Assembly: GCA_948567375.1 (NCBI GenBank)
Contig: OX419758.1
Coordinates: forward strand, 36,843,473 to 36,907,472
Length of the DNA stretch: 64,000 bases
Origin: Lunularia cruciata
Lineage: Eukaryota; Streptophyta; Marchantiopsida; Lunulariales; Lunulariaceae
Reading direction: 5' to 3'
Positions 23,666 to 37,371 of this stretch are shown piece by piece. Made by a program: the position numbers and the translations under genes. The stretch's first letter is position 1; every line of letters begins with the position of its first letter. The notes beneath the pieces are model-generated. The model was given only the letters and a program-made list of their open reading frames with translations, was not told the DNA's origin and did no database searches.

Positions 23666-24251
23666 TGTAATATTCCAAGGACAAGAAAACCCCCAATAGA
23701 AATATAAGAGACAAAACACAAAGCTTCATACTCAATAACTCCGATGCTCCAAAGGAGCACCTTCTCTTTATTATATAGTAAAGAGGACCTCTCAAAGGAA
23801 GCTCCACCTTTGGATCAGATATATGGATTGGTGACATGTCAACAAGCTCCACCTTTAGATAAGTTGCATGGATGGGTGACATATTGGTCCTTATCTGATT
23901 TGGTTGGTCAAATAGGTTTGACCAAAGGGAATATTTAGGGAATCTTCCTATAGGAAGCTCAAAATTGTATGAATGAGGTACCATTGGAAAACTCTTGACA
24001 AGATAAACTACAAGGAGGAAGATATTTCTATGTTTATGGCCTAATTCATCTGTTTAGGCCTCCAAAATTGGTGCTAAAGTTTAGGGTATTTTTGAGTCCT
24101 ATCCTATTAGTGTACTCTTTTAGTGACACCTTTAATTGATCTACTTAGTCCATCATATAAAAAATCCTTATAGATGTTATATAACCAATTTTCACCAATT
24201 TACTAAACCAATTTTCACCTCTAGATAATATGTCTAGCTATTTGTATTATA
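23666..24251 (-). repeat. 3' LTR of X2
   Basis: Begins TGTAATATTCCAAGG and ends TATTATA (consensus ATTACA, one change). The adjacent 24252-24269, AACCTCCTCCTTTTTAAG, is the complement of the polypurine tract. Confidence 0.8.
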
Positions 24252-24269
24252 AACCTCCTCCTTTTTAAG
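24252..24269 (-). promoter_or_regulatory. Polypurine tract of X2
   Basis: On the minus strand CTTAAAAAGGAGGAGGTT lies directly before the 3' LTR. This is the expected primer for plus-strand DNA synthesis in reverse transcription. The X1 counterpart is at 18797-18814. Confidence 0.7.
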
Positions 24270-24549
24270 ATGCAACATCCTTGTTGTGAAGTTGTTGCTC
24301 AAAAGATTGCACTAATATCAGTGCATGGATCAAGTTGGCTACTTGCTCCCATGTTGCCTCATACAATGTGTACCCTTTCCAATTAACCAAATATTCCACA
24401 CATAGATGGAAAGTACTATGGATGAATTTTTGTAGAATGTTTGACTTCATATTCCTCCATGCCATCAATGAGTGTTGGAGCAGTTCAAACTTCTTGTATG
24501 GAAAGAAAATGGGATTTTTGGGATGCATATGTGCATGGTAAGAAAACAT
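24265..24549 (-). pseudogene. Integrase C-terminus and chromodomain fragment of X2
   Basis: A 94-codon open frame. Its second half reads VEYLVNWKGYTLYEATWE, the aromatic-rich core of a chromodomain followed by the C-terminal helix. This places the X family among chromodomain-bearing Gypsy elements. The frame is open to the end of the domain, but upstream integrase is shifted. Confidence 0.8.
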
Positions 24550-25511
24550 GGAACATAGGATGAATCTTCATATGTGGTGGTAGCTTGAGGTAATAGGCCA
24601 CTGTACCAATTCATGGAAGGATGGGAAAAGGGCCAATAAAACAAGGCTTGAGCTTTTGAGGGCTAACTACCATGAGGTTGGTTGTTGACAGCCAAACTTA
24701 ATCCCCACATTGAACTCCATGTGCCAACGATGCCCGTCTAGATATTATTTTTGGCAATTTTGGACGATCTCTAACCTGTGTTTGGCATTCTCTACTCAAT
24801 CTTGGATTCTAAAAACAAAAGTATTAACAACATCAACCTCATTAGCCATTGGACAGCTCTTCACCAAGCTCAAAGGCATGAAAGGATGCTCTCATACATG
24901 AGGAAGAATGGTGTGACTTGTGTGAATGCATTCACTAAATTGTTGTGGGAAAATTCCATGTGACAACACAAGTATCAATTTTGTGATAATCAAAAGTATC
25001 ATTTTTGTGGTAATTAGTGAGTAACAATTTGTTTTCCATAGAGATACTAGTAAAAAATGGTCAAATATGAAGTAAAATATCACAAACAGTTCTTCTTGAG
25101 TTCTTCTTTAGTCTCTCAAGTAGAAACTACACATAAAAGAGAGTAACAAGTGCTCAACAACAATTCTTGTCACAAATTACACACCCATAATACAATACAT
25201 CAAATCTCTCCAAACCAATCTTGATTGTGATGATTCAATTCTCTTGAGGAAGGCTACTTCACCACAAAATGGCTTTGCCCCAAAATTGTGTTCTACCCCT
25301 CCATGAAGGCACAACTTCCTCAATTGAAATTACTTCACATCAATTTAGCATTGTGATCACAAATGTCAAATACTACCAACATAACAATTCTTCACGGACT
25401 CATCAAGGCATTGCTTTGATTGCTATCCACTCAGGATCAAACACACAAAATGAAATTAGAGTTGTAAAATCCAACATCTAACGTACTCAAATTTGCACTT
25501 TGAAGTTCTCC

Positions 25512-25666
<155 letters not shown>

Positions 25667-25887
25667 GATTGATACTTGGAATTAAGCTGAAATGACAAGC
25701 ACGGAGTTACAACACTTTGCTTTACTCAACTTCAAAATTATAGTACTGAACAACAACATTGCAAATGCATCCTTTAAATAGGTAGAGCAATCTGATAGTT
25801 ACTTAACAACATACCATTTCCTAACAATCTCCATATCCAAAATGGCAACCCACTTCTTCATATTTGTTGATTCAAATCTCAAATTGA

Positions 25888-28194
25888 TTACAAATCTGAT
25901 CCAATGTCTACCTCTTCTTCAACTTCTACACTCAATGAACCTTCAATTGCTTCCTCTACTTTGGGTCTATCTACTACTACCAAATCTTCTTCTACTTCTA
26001 TCACCTCTTTAGTCTGAACTAAAATTGAAGTCATGGGTAATCTATCTACATCCTTATTCTCTAACCCAATCTCTTCTAAAGTCTCAAGTAACTCACCCAA
26101 AGATCCTTGCACTCCTATTTCTACTACTCCACATTGTGCTTTCTTCTTTTCTTTACTCTAAAGCTCATCTAACTCATGTCTAGCTAAATCTAATATGAGA
26201 CAAACATTATCTCCTATCTCTATCATCTTTCTATCTACTCTTTCTCTTAAACTAATCAACAACTTATTTAAATTTACATCCTTCACTTTCTTCTTCCTAG
26301 TCTCCCACACTCACAATCTCAACTTGTGCAGTCTTGCTTCCTCCAACTAAACTTCAGCCATAGAATTAAGCATCACCCTTACTCTCACAATCATTTTAGT
26401 TTTTGTCTTTGACTTACTCTTTGTTTCCGCTCTTTGTCTACCGGCAACTCCTCCTAGTACATTTGCAACTCAACTTTGAACTTTACTTTCAATGCTTCCT
26501 TCTCTTTCACATATTGACCAAGTTGAGCTTCCATGCTCCTTATCAACCCTCACAATCATTCCTCTTCTTGACTTCTTACTATCAATTCATGCTGCCAGAC
26601 TTGATTCTTCCTTACGGCACTCGACCTTAAGTTCTCCAATTCCTACTCCATTATTGCTATAATGGCTTTTGAACATATGACTTCAACTCGGGCTTCATCA
26701 AAATCCACCTTCAATTTCTTAGTCAATGCCTTTGGCTTCCTCATTTCTTCAGCTTGCCTTTCAATCTCACCGCCTTGCTTCACAAACTCTTCTTGCAAAT
26801 TATCCAGAGTTCTTTAGCTTCCTCTTCTACTTGGGTTAATTTTTTCTTCAACTCCAAGATCATTTCACTCTAATATCTCACTGCTTGCAGTTCATCCTTC
26901 ACTTCAAGATGATCTTTCTTTAGCTCCACCTTTTGCTTCTACAATTGCAATAACAACATACATACAATCTTTTACAAGTACGCTATTCCACCAACAACCT
27001 CCACTTTGTCACTATCTTTGTACTTAGCTTTGACAAGCTCTTCTTCTATTGGTGCCTTACCCCAAAGTCTTGATCTTCTCACCTTTAGAGTAAATTTTTC
27101 CAAGCTTTCTTCATCTTCATTAGCTCTAATCCCTTTGCTTGGTCATGTAGGTGCAAGCTATTGACTTCTCTTTGACCTTGTACCTCACTAGAATACCACC
27201 CTTGGCTCTTCTTCTCAATGTTCTTTTACCTCCATTGTAGGCAATTCCAAACAAGGTATATCTCCACCTTCCATATGATCAATCACCCCATGGAATTCCC
27301 AATCTTCTTCCCCAACATCTTTCTCCCCCATCTGTTGAACTTCAGGTTCTCCATCGCTCCTGCTGCTGGATTCTCCACTCTGCAATGTGAGTTTTGTCTC
27401 TTCTTCTTCCTTTGAGTCTTCTGACTTGTACTCGGCTTCTCCATTTGAATCTTCTCCTGACAATGGGTCCCACACTACTACCTCTTGCCTCAATTCTACT
27501 CTTCTTGTCTTCTATGGCTGTACTAGTGACACTATTTCTTTGGTTCAGTTCTATTTCTTTGTCTTTGGAATGGTGACTACCACTCTCTTATGTTGTCCCA
27601 TCGTGGCAAAGTGATCATCACTTCTTCTGATCTGTCGGATGTATTTTTGCTCTTCTATATCTGCTTCTCTTTGCAAATCTGGGTGAAAATGAGAAACCAT
27701 CTTTATCTCTTTGCCCAACTCAGCAAATTCCACCTGAGATAAAAATGCACTACAAATGGCACAAAATAGTGAGGTGGTGACTTTTCTTTCCAGTTCCAGA
27801 TCATTTGCATTGTTTGTTGGTAAAAATACTCCACCCAATTCACCAATTTCCCTAAAAATGTTTGATGGAAGAACACCTCCTGATGCTTCATTACATAAGT
27901 GGTTCTCTTGGGCTTGAAGATTACCATCATAACCTTGACAATACATCACCTTATCGAGTCCCAATATGGGTCCACCTTGTAGCCATTCTTTGTACACAGA
28001 GCATTGAAGGAATTGCACACTTCCTCAGTCTCTTCTATAGACTCTCCTTTCCCATAAAAAGTGACTCTAGACTCCTCACCAACCTCCTTCCCTAGGACTA
28101 ATCTCTACTCCAACTCTATTCATTGAGCTGGATTGCCTCTCTTTCCCACTCCTTCGGGACCATCCTTACAATTACTTGCAATTATTTTGGCCAT
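25888..28194 (-). pseudogene. LTR-encoded coiled-coil protein, decayed copy in LTR D
   Basis: The conserved start reads MAKIIASNCKDGPEG then GKRGNPA at 28194. The open frame 27551-28018 keeps the middle of the N-terminal domain, ending IPKTKK. The frame 27215-27493 carries the acidic serine-rich segment (SGESSSRSDGEPEVQQ). The C-terminal part ends EVDIGSD near 25888. Frames differ between the start and the middle, so at least one shift is present. See the copy at 59794-62067 for the fuller description. Confidence 0.6.
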
Positions 28195-28920
28195 GAAACT
28201 TGGAAACTCAAGTTCTAGTTCTAGGCTAGAAAGGTGATATGAAGTCTACTCAAGACTTTGATCCTTGCTGCAATATCTAATCTCCAAACTCTAGGATTCC
28301 TCACTATCAGTGAAGGACTCTTCTTCTTGCCCCTCATTGGCATTGTTTGATCTCAAACTTTATGTCATTGGAAAACTATTCCCTTGCTTAGATGCAAAAT
28401 CCTCACTCCCTCAAGATCCTTGAAAATTAAACTCTCAGCTGGCTTTGTGGTATGCATTCCCTTGGAACAACTACTCAATGGCATAGGATACTTGCATGAC
28501 ATTTCAAAGATTCCTTGACAAAGTCTTAACCTTATAATGTTATAATGTGCGGTCATTCCTTAGTCACTCTTCACTTGATAATCATGCCTTTTGCATGCAT
28601 TCCTCTTGTCACTATCAATTTTATCCCAATCATGACTTAGCCATTTTCTTGATTGTATGTTCTTGACTAGTGCACCCAAAGGAAAGTTGTTACTACATCT
28701 TCGCATTGAGTTGATCACCTCAAGGCAAAGTTTCCTTACTTTGGGTTTAACATTTGACAAGTCTAATCCAAGTTCTACTTCTCTTGACACAAAGTAAGCT
28801 TCTTCAGGTCAGATCCAAAGATTAAATTTTTCTTCTTTCTTTGCCATTCAGTTCCAATGCAACTTCAACAATTCACTCTATCTTAAAAACTCATCAAAAA
28901 CAAAAAATATGGATACCACA

Positions 28921-30120
28921 TTCCACCAATGGTAGTAAGATGTCCCATCTCTCTTGTTCATCTAAGGTGAAGCCCCAAAGCATGTTTTCAATAGTACAAT
29001 TAGCCCGCTTGGTTTGTCAATTGGTGGATGGTAAGCCATGGACATGGCCAATTTGGTTTTGAAGATGCCAAAGAAAGTACTTGAAAAAAAACTAGTAAAT
29101 TGAGTACCTTTATTGGTGATGAGCACTTGAGACAAGCCATGGTGAGAAAAGACTATAAGTAAGTATAATTGAGCTAACTATGGAGCAGTGACATCCTTGG
29201 TGGTAAAATGCACATAAATCATTTTGTTGAGTCTATTGATAAAGACTACAATGGAGTCAAACCTCAAAGTGGTCTTGGGGAATTCACAAACCAGATCTAT
29301 GCTTACTTTTACACAACATTTATAGGAGCAAGGAGGGGTCGTATGAGAAGGAGTCCTATGAGAGCTTGATTATAAGCTTTATTTTGTTGGCAAAGTAAAC
29401 AACTTGAAATGTACTCAATCACATTGTTGCTCATCTTTGTCCAATAGGCCAATAACAATGGCATTTGATTGCATCTAAGATCTTGTCCACTCCAAAATGA
29501 CCTACAATGGTGGAATTATGGTATTACACAAGGATGGTGGTTTGCATTTCTATAGCATTTGGGATCCATAACTTGGGTATTGGTTATGCTTTTGGATGCT
29601 TGAGCTCCTACAATTTATGGGTCAATTTTCATAGCAATAAAGATCCTTGGCCAAAATTCTAGGTTCATCTTGACCTCTACCACTAGATTTTTTGCCATAG
29701 GCATTTGGGTGAATCCATCTACAAGTTGCTTCTTGCCTTCTACATATATGATCATCATGTTGAACTATTGTCTCCACTCTGCATACACAATCTATCAATG
29801 AGATAGATCTTTTTGTATCTCAAGGTAGACTGGAGGTTTGTGGTCAACCGCAAATGCTTTCATGCCAAGATAGTGCTTCCAATGCTTGGTTGCAAGGACA
29901 ATGACCAACTCTTTTAGTTTGGTGGTGTGCTAGTTACATTCTACCAAAAATAGCTATTGAGAGAATTATGCAATTGGGTGCCATTTGTCATTCCATTCCT
30001 ATTGTAGGACTACTCCAATTGCAACTCCTAATGCATTTGTAGCTAGCTTGATTGGATATTTTGGGTATTTTGATATTGGTGCATGTAGTAATGCATCTTT
30101 CAATCCCTAAAAGGCCAATT
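28921..30120 (-). pseudogene. Integrase and RNase H remnants of X2
   Basis: Minus-strand readings near 29.0 kb resemble the integrase stretch after the DDE core (STDGQT.RANCTIENML). Blocks at 29.4-29.6 kb and 29.6-30.1 kb are collinear with X1 at 20.7-21.4 kb, where RNase H is expected. No long open frame remains. Confidence 0.55.
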
Positions 30121-30940
30121 CTTGTATGGTTCCAAACATCCACTTCTTCTCCTTGCTAAGTAGTGCTATTAGAGGTTGTATGACCTTGGAGAAGTCCTTG
30201 ACAAATTGAAAATAAACCTCATCAATCCCAAGAAACTCTTAAGTTGAGTTTGATCTTTTGGAGTGCCTTATTTTTGAATGACCTCTATTTTATCTACTAG
30301 CACTTAAGATACCTTCTACACTTTCTTTATGTCCCAAGTAGTCTACTTCAAACTTGCCAAACTTGCACTTTAAGATTTTGGCATATGATTGATTTTATCA
30401 TAGAATTTGGAGGACTTCTTGTAAATGTTGCTTGTGCTCTATCATTGTCTTTGTAGGCTAAGATGTCATCAAAGAAAACAATAACAAATTTATCCAAGTA
30501 TGGACAAAATATGTCATTCGTCAAACTCATGAAAGTGGCTTGTGCGTTGGTGAGGCCAAACGGCCAAACTAGGTACTCAAAGTCATACCTTGTTTGAAAG
30601 GCAGTTTTGTGTATGTATTCCTCCACAATCCTGATTTGGTTGTAATTTCTTTTTAGATCAAGTTTGGTGAAGTGCTTGGCCCGTTGAGTTGATCAAATAG
30701 GTCATCCATGTAAGGTAATGGATACTTATTCTTCACCAATTGTTGATTTAGTCTTTGATAGTCAATGCACATACACATTGTCCCATACTTCTTCTTCACA
30801 AACAAGATAGGAGCCCTATATGGTGATATGTTGTGTTGGATAAACTCTTCCTCTAGCATATCCTCAATTTGAGCCTTACACTCTTTCAACTCATACGGTG
30901 ATAGTTGATATGGGTCCTTACAAGGAGGTTTCTTTCCCAA
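30120..30940 (-). pseudogene. Reverse transcriptase of X2
   Basis: Two open frames cover it. 30653-30940 reads [33 protein letters not shown] and CIDYQRLNQ, the fingers of Gypsy RT. 30348-30626 reads VWPFGLTNAQATFM and then VFFDDILAY, the palm with the catalytic aspartate pair. The two are in different frames. Catalytic residues are kept, but the gene is split and not functional. Confidence 0.85.
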
Positions 30941-31049
30941 ATGTATCTCAATTTTATGATCTACTCTCCTTTTTGGTGGTAATCTTAAGGGTAAATCATA
31001 CAGAAAGACATCTTAAACTCATTGACCACATCTTTCAATTTCTTACAAA

Positions 31050-31670
31050 TTTTCTATTGAGTTATGCACTTTGGACTTCTCTTCTTAGACCCATGAAACA
31101 TCTATGTCTTACTAATAGATGTTGTCTCTATGACATATGAGGCAATTCTTGCCTTTGTGATCTTTCTTTAACTCCAAAGATCTTCCATTGGCTAGTTCTC
31201 ACTACTTTCTTTCTCCAATTGACCATGGGGTTCTAGTGCTCCATCCACAATATGCATACAATCACATCATAATGAGCCAACAATATCACTTGCCACTCAA
31301 TTGCTTCTTGATACTCTCTTAAAGAGAGTGCTACCTTTCCAAGTAATGACTCAATCCTATCTATTTGACCATTAAGTAACTCTATTTCTTCATTCTCATC
31401 CTTCTTTAGTTCCATCTCCAACCTTATTACAATAGAGTGGGACAAGAAATTCTCTATTGCTTTATGGTCTATCAATACTCTCACTTGATTGCCTTCTAGG
31501 ACTCCATTAATGACAATCAGTTGTGTTTTTTTGTCTTCCTCCACCTTTGTACACTTGTTGTCTTCCTTCTCCCACTTTAACTCTTCTCCATCAAGCCAAT
31601 AAGTCCACAAGGTATATTTATTGGTAATCTTTGTTTTTTGATGTGATTTCAACCTCCTCCTCCTCCTCAA
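31050..31670 (-). pseudogene. Protease region of X2
   Basis: The 145-codon frame 31233-31670 contains VRVLIDHKAIENFLSHSIV. This aligns with the retropepsin active site, normally LIDSGATxxFI, with the glycine position altered. Upstream is a lysine-glutamate-rich linker. The aspartate is present but the triad is changed, so activity is unlikely. Confidence 0.65.
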
Positions 31671-31679
31671 TTCATCTCT

Positions 31680-33190
31680 CCATGTTGTTCAAAGGTCATT
31701 TGAATGGAGGAAAAGGGCCTCTAGGAAGATGAGCATGACAATTGATGGCTATATGCCCAACTTGGTCACAATTGTAACAACATTGTTTATTTGCTTGAGC
31801 CCCTTCTTCTTGTGGGACTCCATCTCTCCTTTCTTTGACTTGTTCCTATTTTCCTTGGAGCTGTCATTATTTGTCCATATTTTGTCCAACTCAATTGGGC
31901 AACATTTGGTTTTGAGAGTTGGTACAACATTCTCTAAGCACAAGCAATAACTTCAAAAATAGTGCAAGGATTTTGGACCATTATCTCTTGGTGAATTTGC
32001 TCTTTGAGCTCTCATTTGAGATTGTCAAGAGCTTTTTCTGGACTCACATCAATTATCACAATCTATAGATCAAGAAATGATTCCATGTACTCTTGTATGT
32101 TGTTCTTTTGCTTCAACTCCCATAGTCGAGTTCTAGCCATTTGTATTGAATCCATAGATTGGAAATTCTTCAACAACCCTTCTTGCATTACTATCCAAGT
32201 GATTTCTCTTCCTTCTTCCAACATTGATCATTCCCATGCATTGTACCATGTAAGTGCTTTATCAATCAAGTACCCACACACAAACATGCATGTGGAATGG
32301 TTGGTGATCTCAATTGTGAATAATCAAAAGTATCGATTCATTTTTGAAATTTAGTTTTTCTCTACTCCCATGGAATATTGTTTCTTGTAAGGTTTGATGT
32401 TGCATGTCTTTTTCATCCGTTGTAAAAATATGGCTTCATTTTTGACCCGGTTGGTATCATTGGCATGAGAGACTCTTTAGGTACTTCAGCCATTGGTATT
32501 GGGTTTTGGGATGGTTTCCCTTCTTGCATTGCCTGATTGTTCCTAAAGATAGATACTTGAGTTTGCAATGCCTTCATGGTCATCTTGATCTCCCAAAACT
32601 TGTTCAACATCCCCTACATTCCTTGCATCAGATCTTGCAATTGCAACTCCATGATTTGTATACACGGTAAACACTCAATCACTACTTTCTACTTTAGTAG
32701 AGGGTTAATATGATCACTCAAGAGGAGACATGGACTATTGGGACTATCACTGTGATCACAAAGGCTATTGCTTGTTGATAATATTCCTCACCAAAATTAT
32801 GAAACCCCTAAATATCACTTTTGGTCTAACCACACAACAAAGGAAGATGATTTCTACTTGCATGTTGAAAGGGAGAGGATTTGGTATATTCAGATCCATT
32901 AAATCATAACAAAATGTAGATTGTACAATTCCACTCTCTATTGTATATCACCATAGGTAGAATCAATAGATTTGGTGAATTCATCATTATGTCCATGAAC
33001 TCTGCTCAAAAATGATAAACAAGATATATTCTCACTTGCTCATGCTGGATGTACATAATCTTGATGTAGAATAGATTCAAGGAAAAAAAAGTAAGGTTTA
33101 GGAAATTATCCTCTAGGCAACTCCATCCCATCTTCTCTCTAAATTACTCAATCTTAGTAGCCCATGTTCCTCCTAGAAGAATGATCCACT
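31680..33190 (-). pseudogene. gag of X2
   Basis: A zinc knuckle CYNCDQVGHIAINC (CX2CX4HX4C, intact) is encoded near 31734-31775. Upstream fragments, for example 32413-32610 (MLNKFWEIKMTMKALQTQV, a short coiled coil), match the same words in X1 at 33757-34017. No continuous frame remains. Confidence 0.65.
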
Positions 33191-33209
33191 CTCTTGGATT
33201 AAAACACAT

Positions 33210-33221
33210 GCTTTGATACCA
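33210..33221 (-). promoter_or_regulatory. Primer-binding site of X2, initiator-Met tRNA type
   Basis: On the minus strand TGGTATCAAAGC follows the 5' LTR after one base. It matches the common plant primer site TGGTATCAGAGC, complementary to the 3' end of initiator methionine tRNA, apart from one base. Confidence 0.8.
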
Positions 33222-33222
33222 T

Positions 33223-33787
33223 TGTAATATTTTTAGGACAAGGGAACCCCAAGAGAAATATAGGAGAAGATATACAAAGCTTCACACTCAATACTTTGAT
33301 GTCCCAAGGAGCACCTTTTCTTTATTATATAGCAAAGAGGACCACTTCAAAGGAAGCTCCACCCTTGGATTGGTGATATGTCAACAAACTCCACCCTTAG
33401 ATTAGTTGCATGGATGGGCAAAATGTCAGTCCTTGTATATTTTTGGTTGGTCAAATAGGCTTGACCAAAGAGAATCTTTAGAGAATCTTCATATAGGAAG
33501 CTCAAAATCATATGGGTGAGGTACCATTAGAAAGCTCTCAATGAGTCAAAGAGAGGGGAGAGGGGAGAGAAGGCCTGATATTTCCTCTATGGAGGAATTT
33601 TTTTTTCCATTTTTGAGGTCTAATTCATCTATTTAGGCCTTCAAATTGGCTCTGAAGTTTTCAAGGTGTTTTTGGGTCCTACCTTTTTAGTGAAACCCTC
33701 TATCTACTTAGTCCATCATAATATCCTTCCACATAGTATTAAACCAATTTCCACCTCTAGATAATAGGTCTAGCTATTGATATTACA
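33223..33787 (-). repeat. 5' LTR of X2
   Basis: 565 bp from TGTAATATTTTTAGG to GATATTACA, collinear with the 3' LTR at 23666-24251. Confidence 0.8.
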
Positions 33788-34560
33788 CTAAGGTTGTTGT
33801 CATTGGCATGAGAGACTTTCCATGTACTTTGGCCACTATTATTGGGTTTTGAAATAATTTCCCTTCTTGCATTTGTATGATTGTTCCTAAAGGTACATAT
33901 TTGACTTTGCAATGCTTTCATTGTCATCTTGATATCCCAAAAGTTGTTCAACATCCCTTGCATTCCTTGCATCTTGCAACTATGGTTCCATGATTTGTAC
34001 ACATGACAAATGCTCAATGGTTACTTCTTACTTCAATAGAGTGTTAATATGATCACTCTAGAGGAAGCATGGACAATTAGGACTACCATTAGGACCTTAG
34101 AGGCTATCACCAATGATAATATTCCTCACTAAAATCACAAATTAAAAAATCTCTAAACATTACTTTTGGTCTAACTACATAATGGATTTCTACTAGAGTG
34201 TTGAAAGGGAGAAGATTTGCTATATTCAAATCCATTGTATCAGAATATAATATAGATTGTTAAATCATACTCTATATTGTATATCACTATAGGTAGAATC
34301 ACCAAGTTTGGTGAATTCATTACTATGTCCATGAAATCTGCTCCAAAATGGTAAACAAGATATACTCTCATTTGTTAACATTGGATATATGTAATCTTGA
34401 TGTGGAATGGATTCAAGAACAGAAAGCAAGGTGTAAGGAATTGTTCTCCAAGAGCATCTAGTTCCATCTTCTCTCTAAAACACCCCCAATCTATTGATTT
34501 CATTACATTTTCTCATCTCAATATTAGTCAACCTTGGTAACCCATGTTAAATCACCTCTC
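33788..34560 (-). pseudogene. gag 5' part and leader of X1
   Basis: Continuation of the X1 gag beyond the X2 insertion. The text parallels X2 at 32.43-33.2 kb, including the coiled-coil words (NNFWDIKMTMKALQSQ). Broken by stops and shifts. Confidence 0.6.
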
Positions 34561-34576
34561 TTGGATTAAAATACTT

Positions 34577-34588
34577 GCTTTGATACCA
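34577..34588 (-). promoter_or_regulatory. Primer-binding site of X1, initiator-Met tRNA type
   Basis: Minus strand TGGTATCAAAGC next to the 5' LTR, identical to that of X2. Confidence 0.8.
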
Positions 34589-34589
34589 T

Positions 34590-35160
34590 TGTAATGTTCT
34601 GAGAACAAGAGAAGCCCCAAGAGAAATACAAGATTTCATCCCTCAATACTTTGATGCCCCAAAGGAGCACCTTGTCATTATTATACAACAAAGAAGATCC
34701 ACTCAAAGGGAATTCCACCCTTAGATCAAATACAAGTATTGGTGATATTTCAGCAAGCTGCACCCTTAGATTAGTTATATAGATTGGTCGTATGTCTATC
34801 CTTGTCTTATTTAGTTGGTCAAATAAGTTTGACCAAAGAGAATCTTCTTGTAGGAAGCTTTGAACGGCATGAGCGAGGTAGCATTAGAAAGCTCTTGACA
34901 AGATAGACAAGTAAGCAAAGAATGCTACTTGCTATATAGGTTAGGGTGTACTTCATTTTTTGAGGCCTAATTCATCCATTTAGTCTTCCAAAATTGGCTC
35001 TAAAGTTTTTAGGGTATTTTTAGTTTTTTCACTATTAGTGGAAGTACTCTTTTGGTGACAACTTTATCTAATCTACTTAGATCACCATATATAACATCCC
35101 TCAAGATATTACCAAGCCAATTTCCAACTCTTGATGATATGTCTAGCTAATGGTATTACA
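34590..35160 (-). repeat. 5' LTR of X1
   Basis: 571 bp from TGTAATGTTCTGAGA to GGTATTACA; pairs with the 3' LTR at 18194-18796. Confidence 0.8.
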
Positions 35161-35522
35161 CTCTATCACCATTTGGCATTTGATATAATGGGAGTGTTTA
35201 TCTACAATTTTATATTAGACAAAAGGAGGCTATGAGAGCTCACTTGGAGAGAACATTAGGAGAGGAGAGGGCTGAACTTATGTTAGAGAACTTGGACTCA
35301 TTTTTATACACTATAGTTTATTATGATGTTTTTGAGTTGTTATTGTATATACTATACACATGAGAGGATTGGAGAGATTGTGTGAGGTGTATTGTAGATT
35401 TTAGGGATTACGGTGATTTTGGACAAAACTTGAAGTTTGAGATCTGGATTTGAGATTTTTACAAAGGATAGCTTGGATTATGTATTAGGTGTAACACTTC
35501 AAATTATTTTAAGGGCTGCTAT
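35161..35522. repeat. Left part of a roughly 0.8-kb tandem repeat interrupted by element M
   Basis: The block from about 35330 (TATACTATACACATGAGAGG to TTAAGGGCTGCTA) recurs near 63410-63590 (ATAGTATACACGTGAGAGG to GCAAGGACTGCTA). The sequence continues across M at 62769. No coding potential is evident. Confidence 0.7.
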
Positions 35523-37371
35523 TGTGACAACCCGGCAAATATCACTTTTGCGGTAATCGGGTAAGTAAAGTTTGTTCCCGTAGAGATACGAGTCAGAAAT
35601 GTCCAAATACGAAGTCAAACAGTAACATGTAGTTCTTCTTGGTTGCATCTTTAATCTCTCAGGTAGAAACCACACCCAAAAGAGAATAACAAGCATTGAT
35701 TGTAGTCTTGTCACAAATTAACACTCCTTAATCACAACACCAACAAATCTTTCCAACCAATCTTGATTGTGATGATTCAGGCTCTCCCTAAAATGGCACT
35801 TCATTGCAAAACAACTTTGCCTCAAAATTGTGTTCCACCCATCCACTGAAGGCACAACTTCCTCAATCAAAATTGCTTCACATCAACCTCTCACTGCACT
35901 CACAAATGCAGAATACTAACAACACTACAATTCCTCTCAGATCTATCAAGGCATTGCTTCAATTGCATTTCACTCAGGATCAAACACACAGAATGAAGAT
36001 CAAGGCTATGGAATCCAACATCCAACAAGCACACTGACTTGCACTTCCAACTTCTTCAAACACTCACAAACACAATCACAAAGTTGATACTCGGAATCAA
36101 GCTCAAGCGATGAGTACTGCTTCACAACACTTTGCTTTATCTATTCTCAAAAATAATGAGCACTGAACAACATAATACTGTGAATGCCACTCTTAAATAG
36201 TGAAACATTTGATAGTTATCTTCCTAATACACCTCTTCCTAATGACTCTACAAACCTACAAATCTGAAATGACAATGCACCTCTTCATATCTGCCTCTTC
36301 AAATCTCAAATATGTTACTACTCCGATCCGATATCTACTTCTTCTTCTTTATTCAAACCCAAACCCAAAGTAACTTTGCTTCCTAATATTTTGTCCTCGG
36401 GTTTTGTATTTTCCATTTCTTCTACCAGATCCAACAATTCTCTTTCCTGATCTGAAATTGCATTAGTGGGTAATCTATCTAACTCCTTATCTCCCGACCC
36501 ACTCTTCTCTAATGTCTCCACTGGTAACTCCAAAGACATTTGTACTCCTATGTTATCTACTTTGGGTTTTGCTCTAACATCCTTCCGAAGCTTTTCTATC
36601 TCTATTTTTACTAAGTCTAATCTAATTGAAATGCTATCCTCTACCTCTAAAATCTTTCTGTCTACACGAGTTCTAAGACTAATCAACAAGGCATTCAAAT
36701 CAGTGTCTTTTGCTTGTCTTCTCCTCGTCTCATGCACCAACAATTTCAACTCGTGCAATCTTGTTTCTTCAATCCGGACGCTGGCCTTTGTACTCAACAT
36801 CTCGTTCATCTTGAGGACTATCTCCTTCACTGGCTCCAATCTCATCTTTCTCTCTCGCTCTTGATCTGCATGTGAGTCCTCCCTGTACATCGCCAACTCC
36901 TCTTTGAACTCGACTTTCACCGTCTCCTTCTCCTTCTCCTTCTGTACAACCCTCTCCTCCTGATTACAAAGTAACTTTCGTAATCAATCTTCTTCTTGGT
37001 ATCGTGCCGCCAACTCTCTTTGCCAGAGTTGCTTCTTCTCCTTGACACTTTCCATCACCCTATTGAGCTCTTGATCCTTCGTTGCTACTCTCACCATAAC
37101 ATGGATTACTTCTACTCTTGAATCAACAAACTGCTGCTTCAAGATTTCATACTCCGCTACGTGTCTCTCCTTGTTATGTCACTCTTCTTCACAAGATCCT
37201 CTCAATAACTTACTTCTCTCTTCAGGTCTTTGATTACTTGACTTCTCACCACTGCCTCCGCTCGCAGCACTTCCCTTTCCTCCTCACCTTGGATTATACT
37301 CTTCTTCAACTCCGAGTTTTCTTCTTCTAATCTTGCCAATAGATGCAATACAATCTTTACCTCTTGTGTAG
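35523..37371 (-). repeat. LTR C, truncated 3' LTR of M
   Basis: Begins TGTGACAACCCGGCAAAT and follows the 5' LTR (from 58998) closely until about 37360, where the plus-strand element P begins. It carries the C-terminal part of the LTR-encoded protein. Confidence 0.85.
36318..37360 (-). pseudogene. LTR-encoded coiled-coil protein, C-terminal part in LTR C
   Basis: The frame 36318-36920 is open for 200 codons, the longest uninterrupted piece of this part in the window. It is rich in glutamate, lysine, arginine and leucine with heptad-like spacing (RLEPVKEIVLKMNEML, RIEETRLHELKLLVHETRR). It ends with an acidic EEEVDIGSE. Upstream (36960-37360) the same protein continues in other frames (LWQREL, 37202-37423). 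The N-terminal domain was removed with the right half of this LTR. Confidence 0.65.
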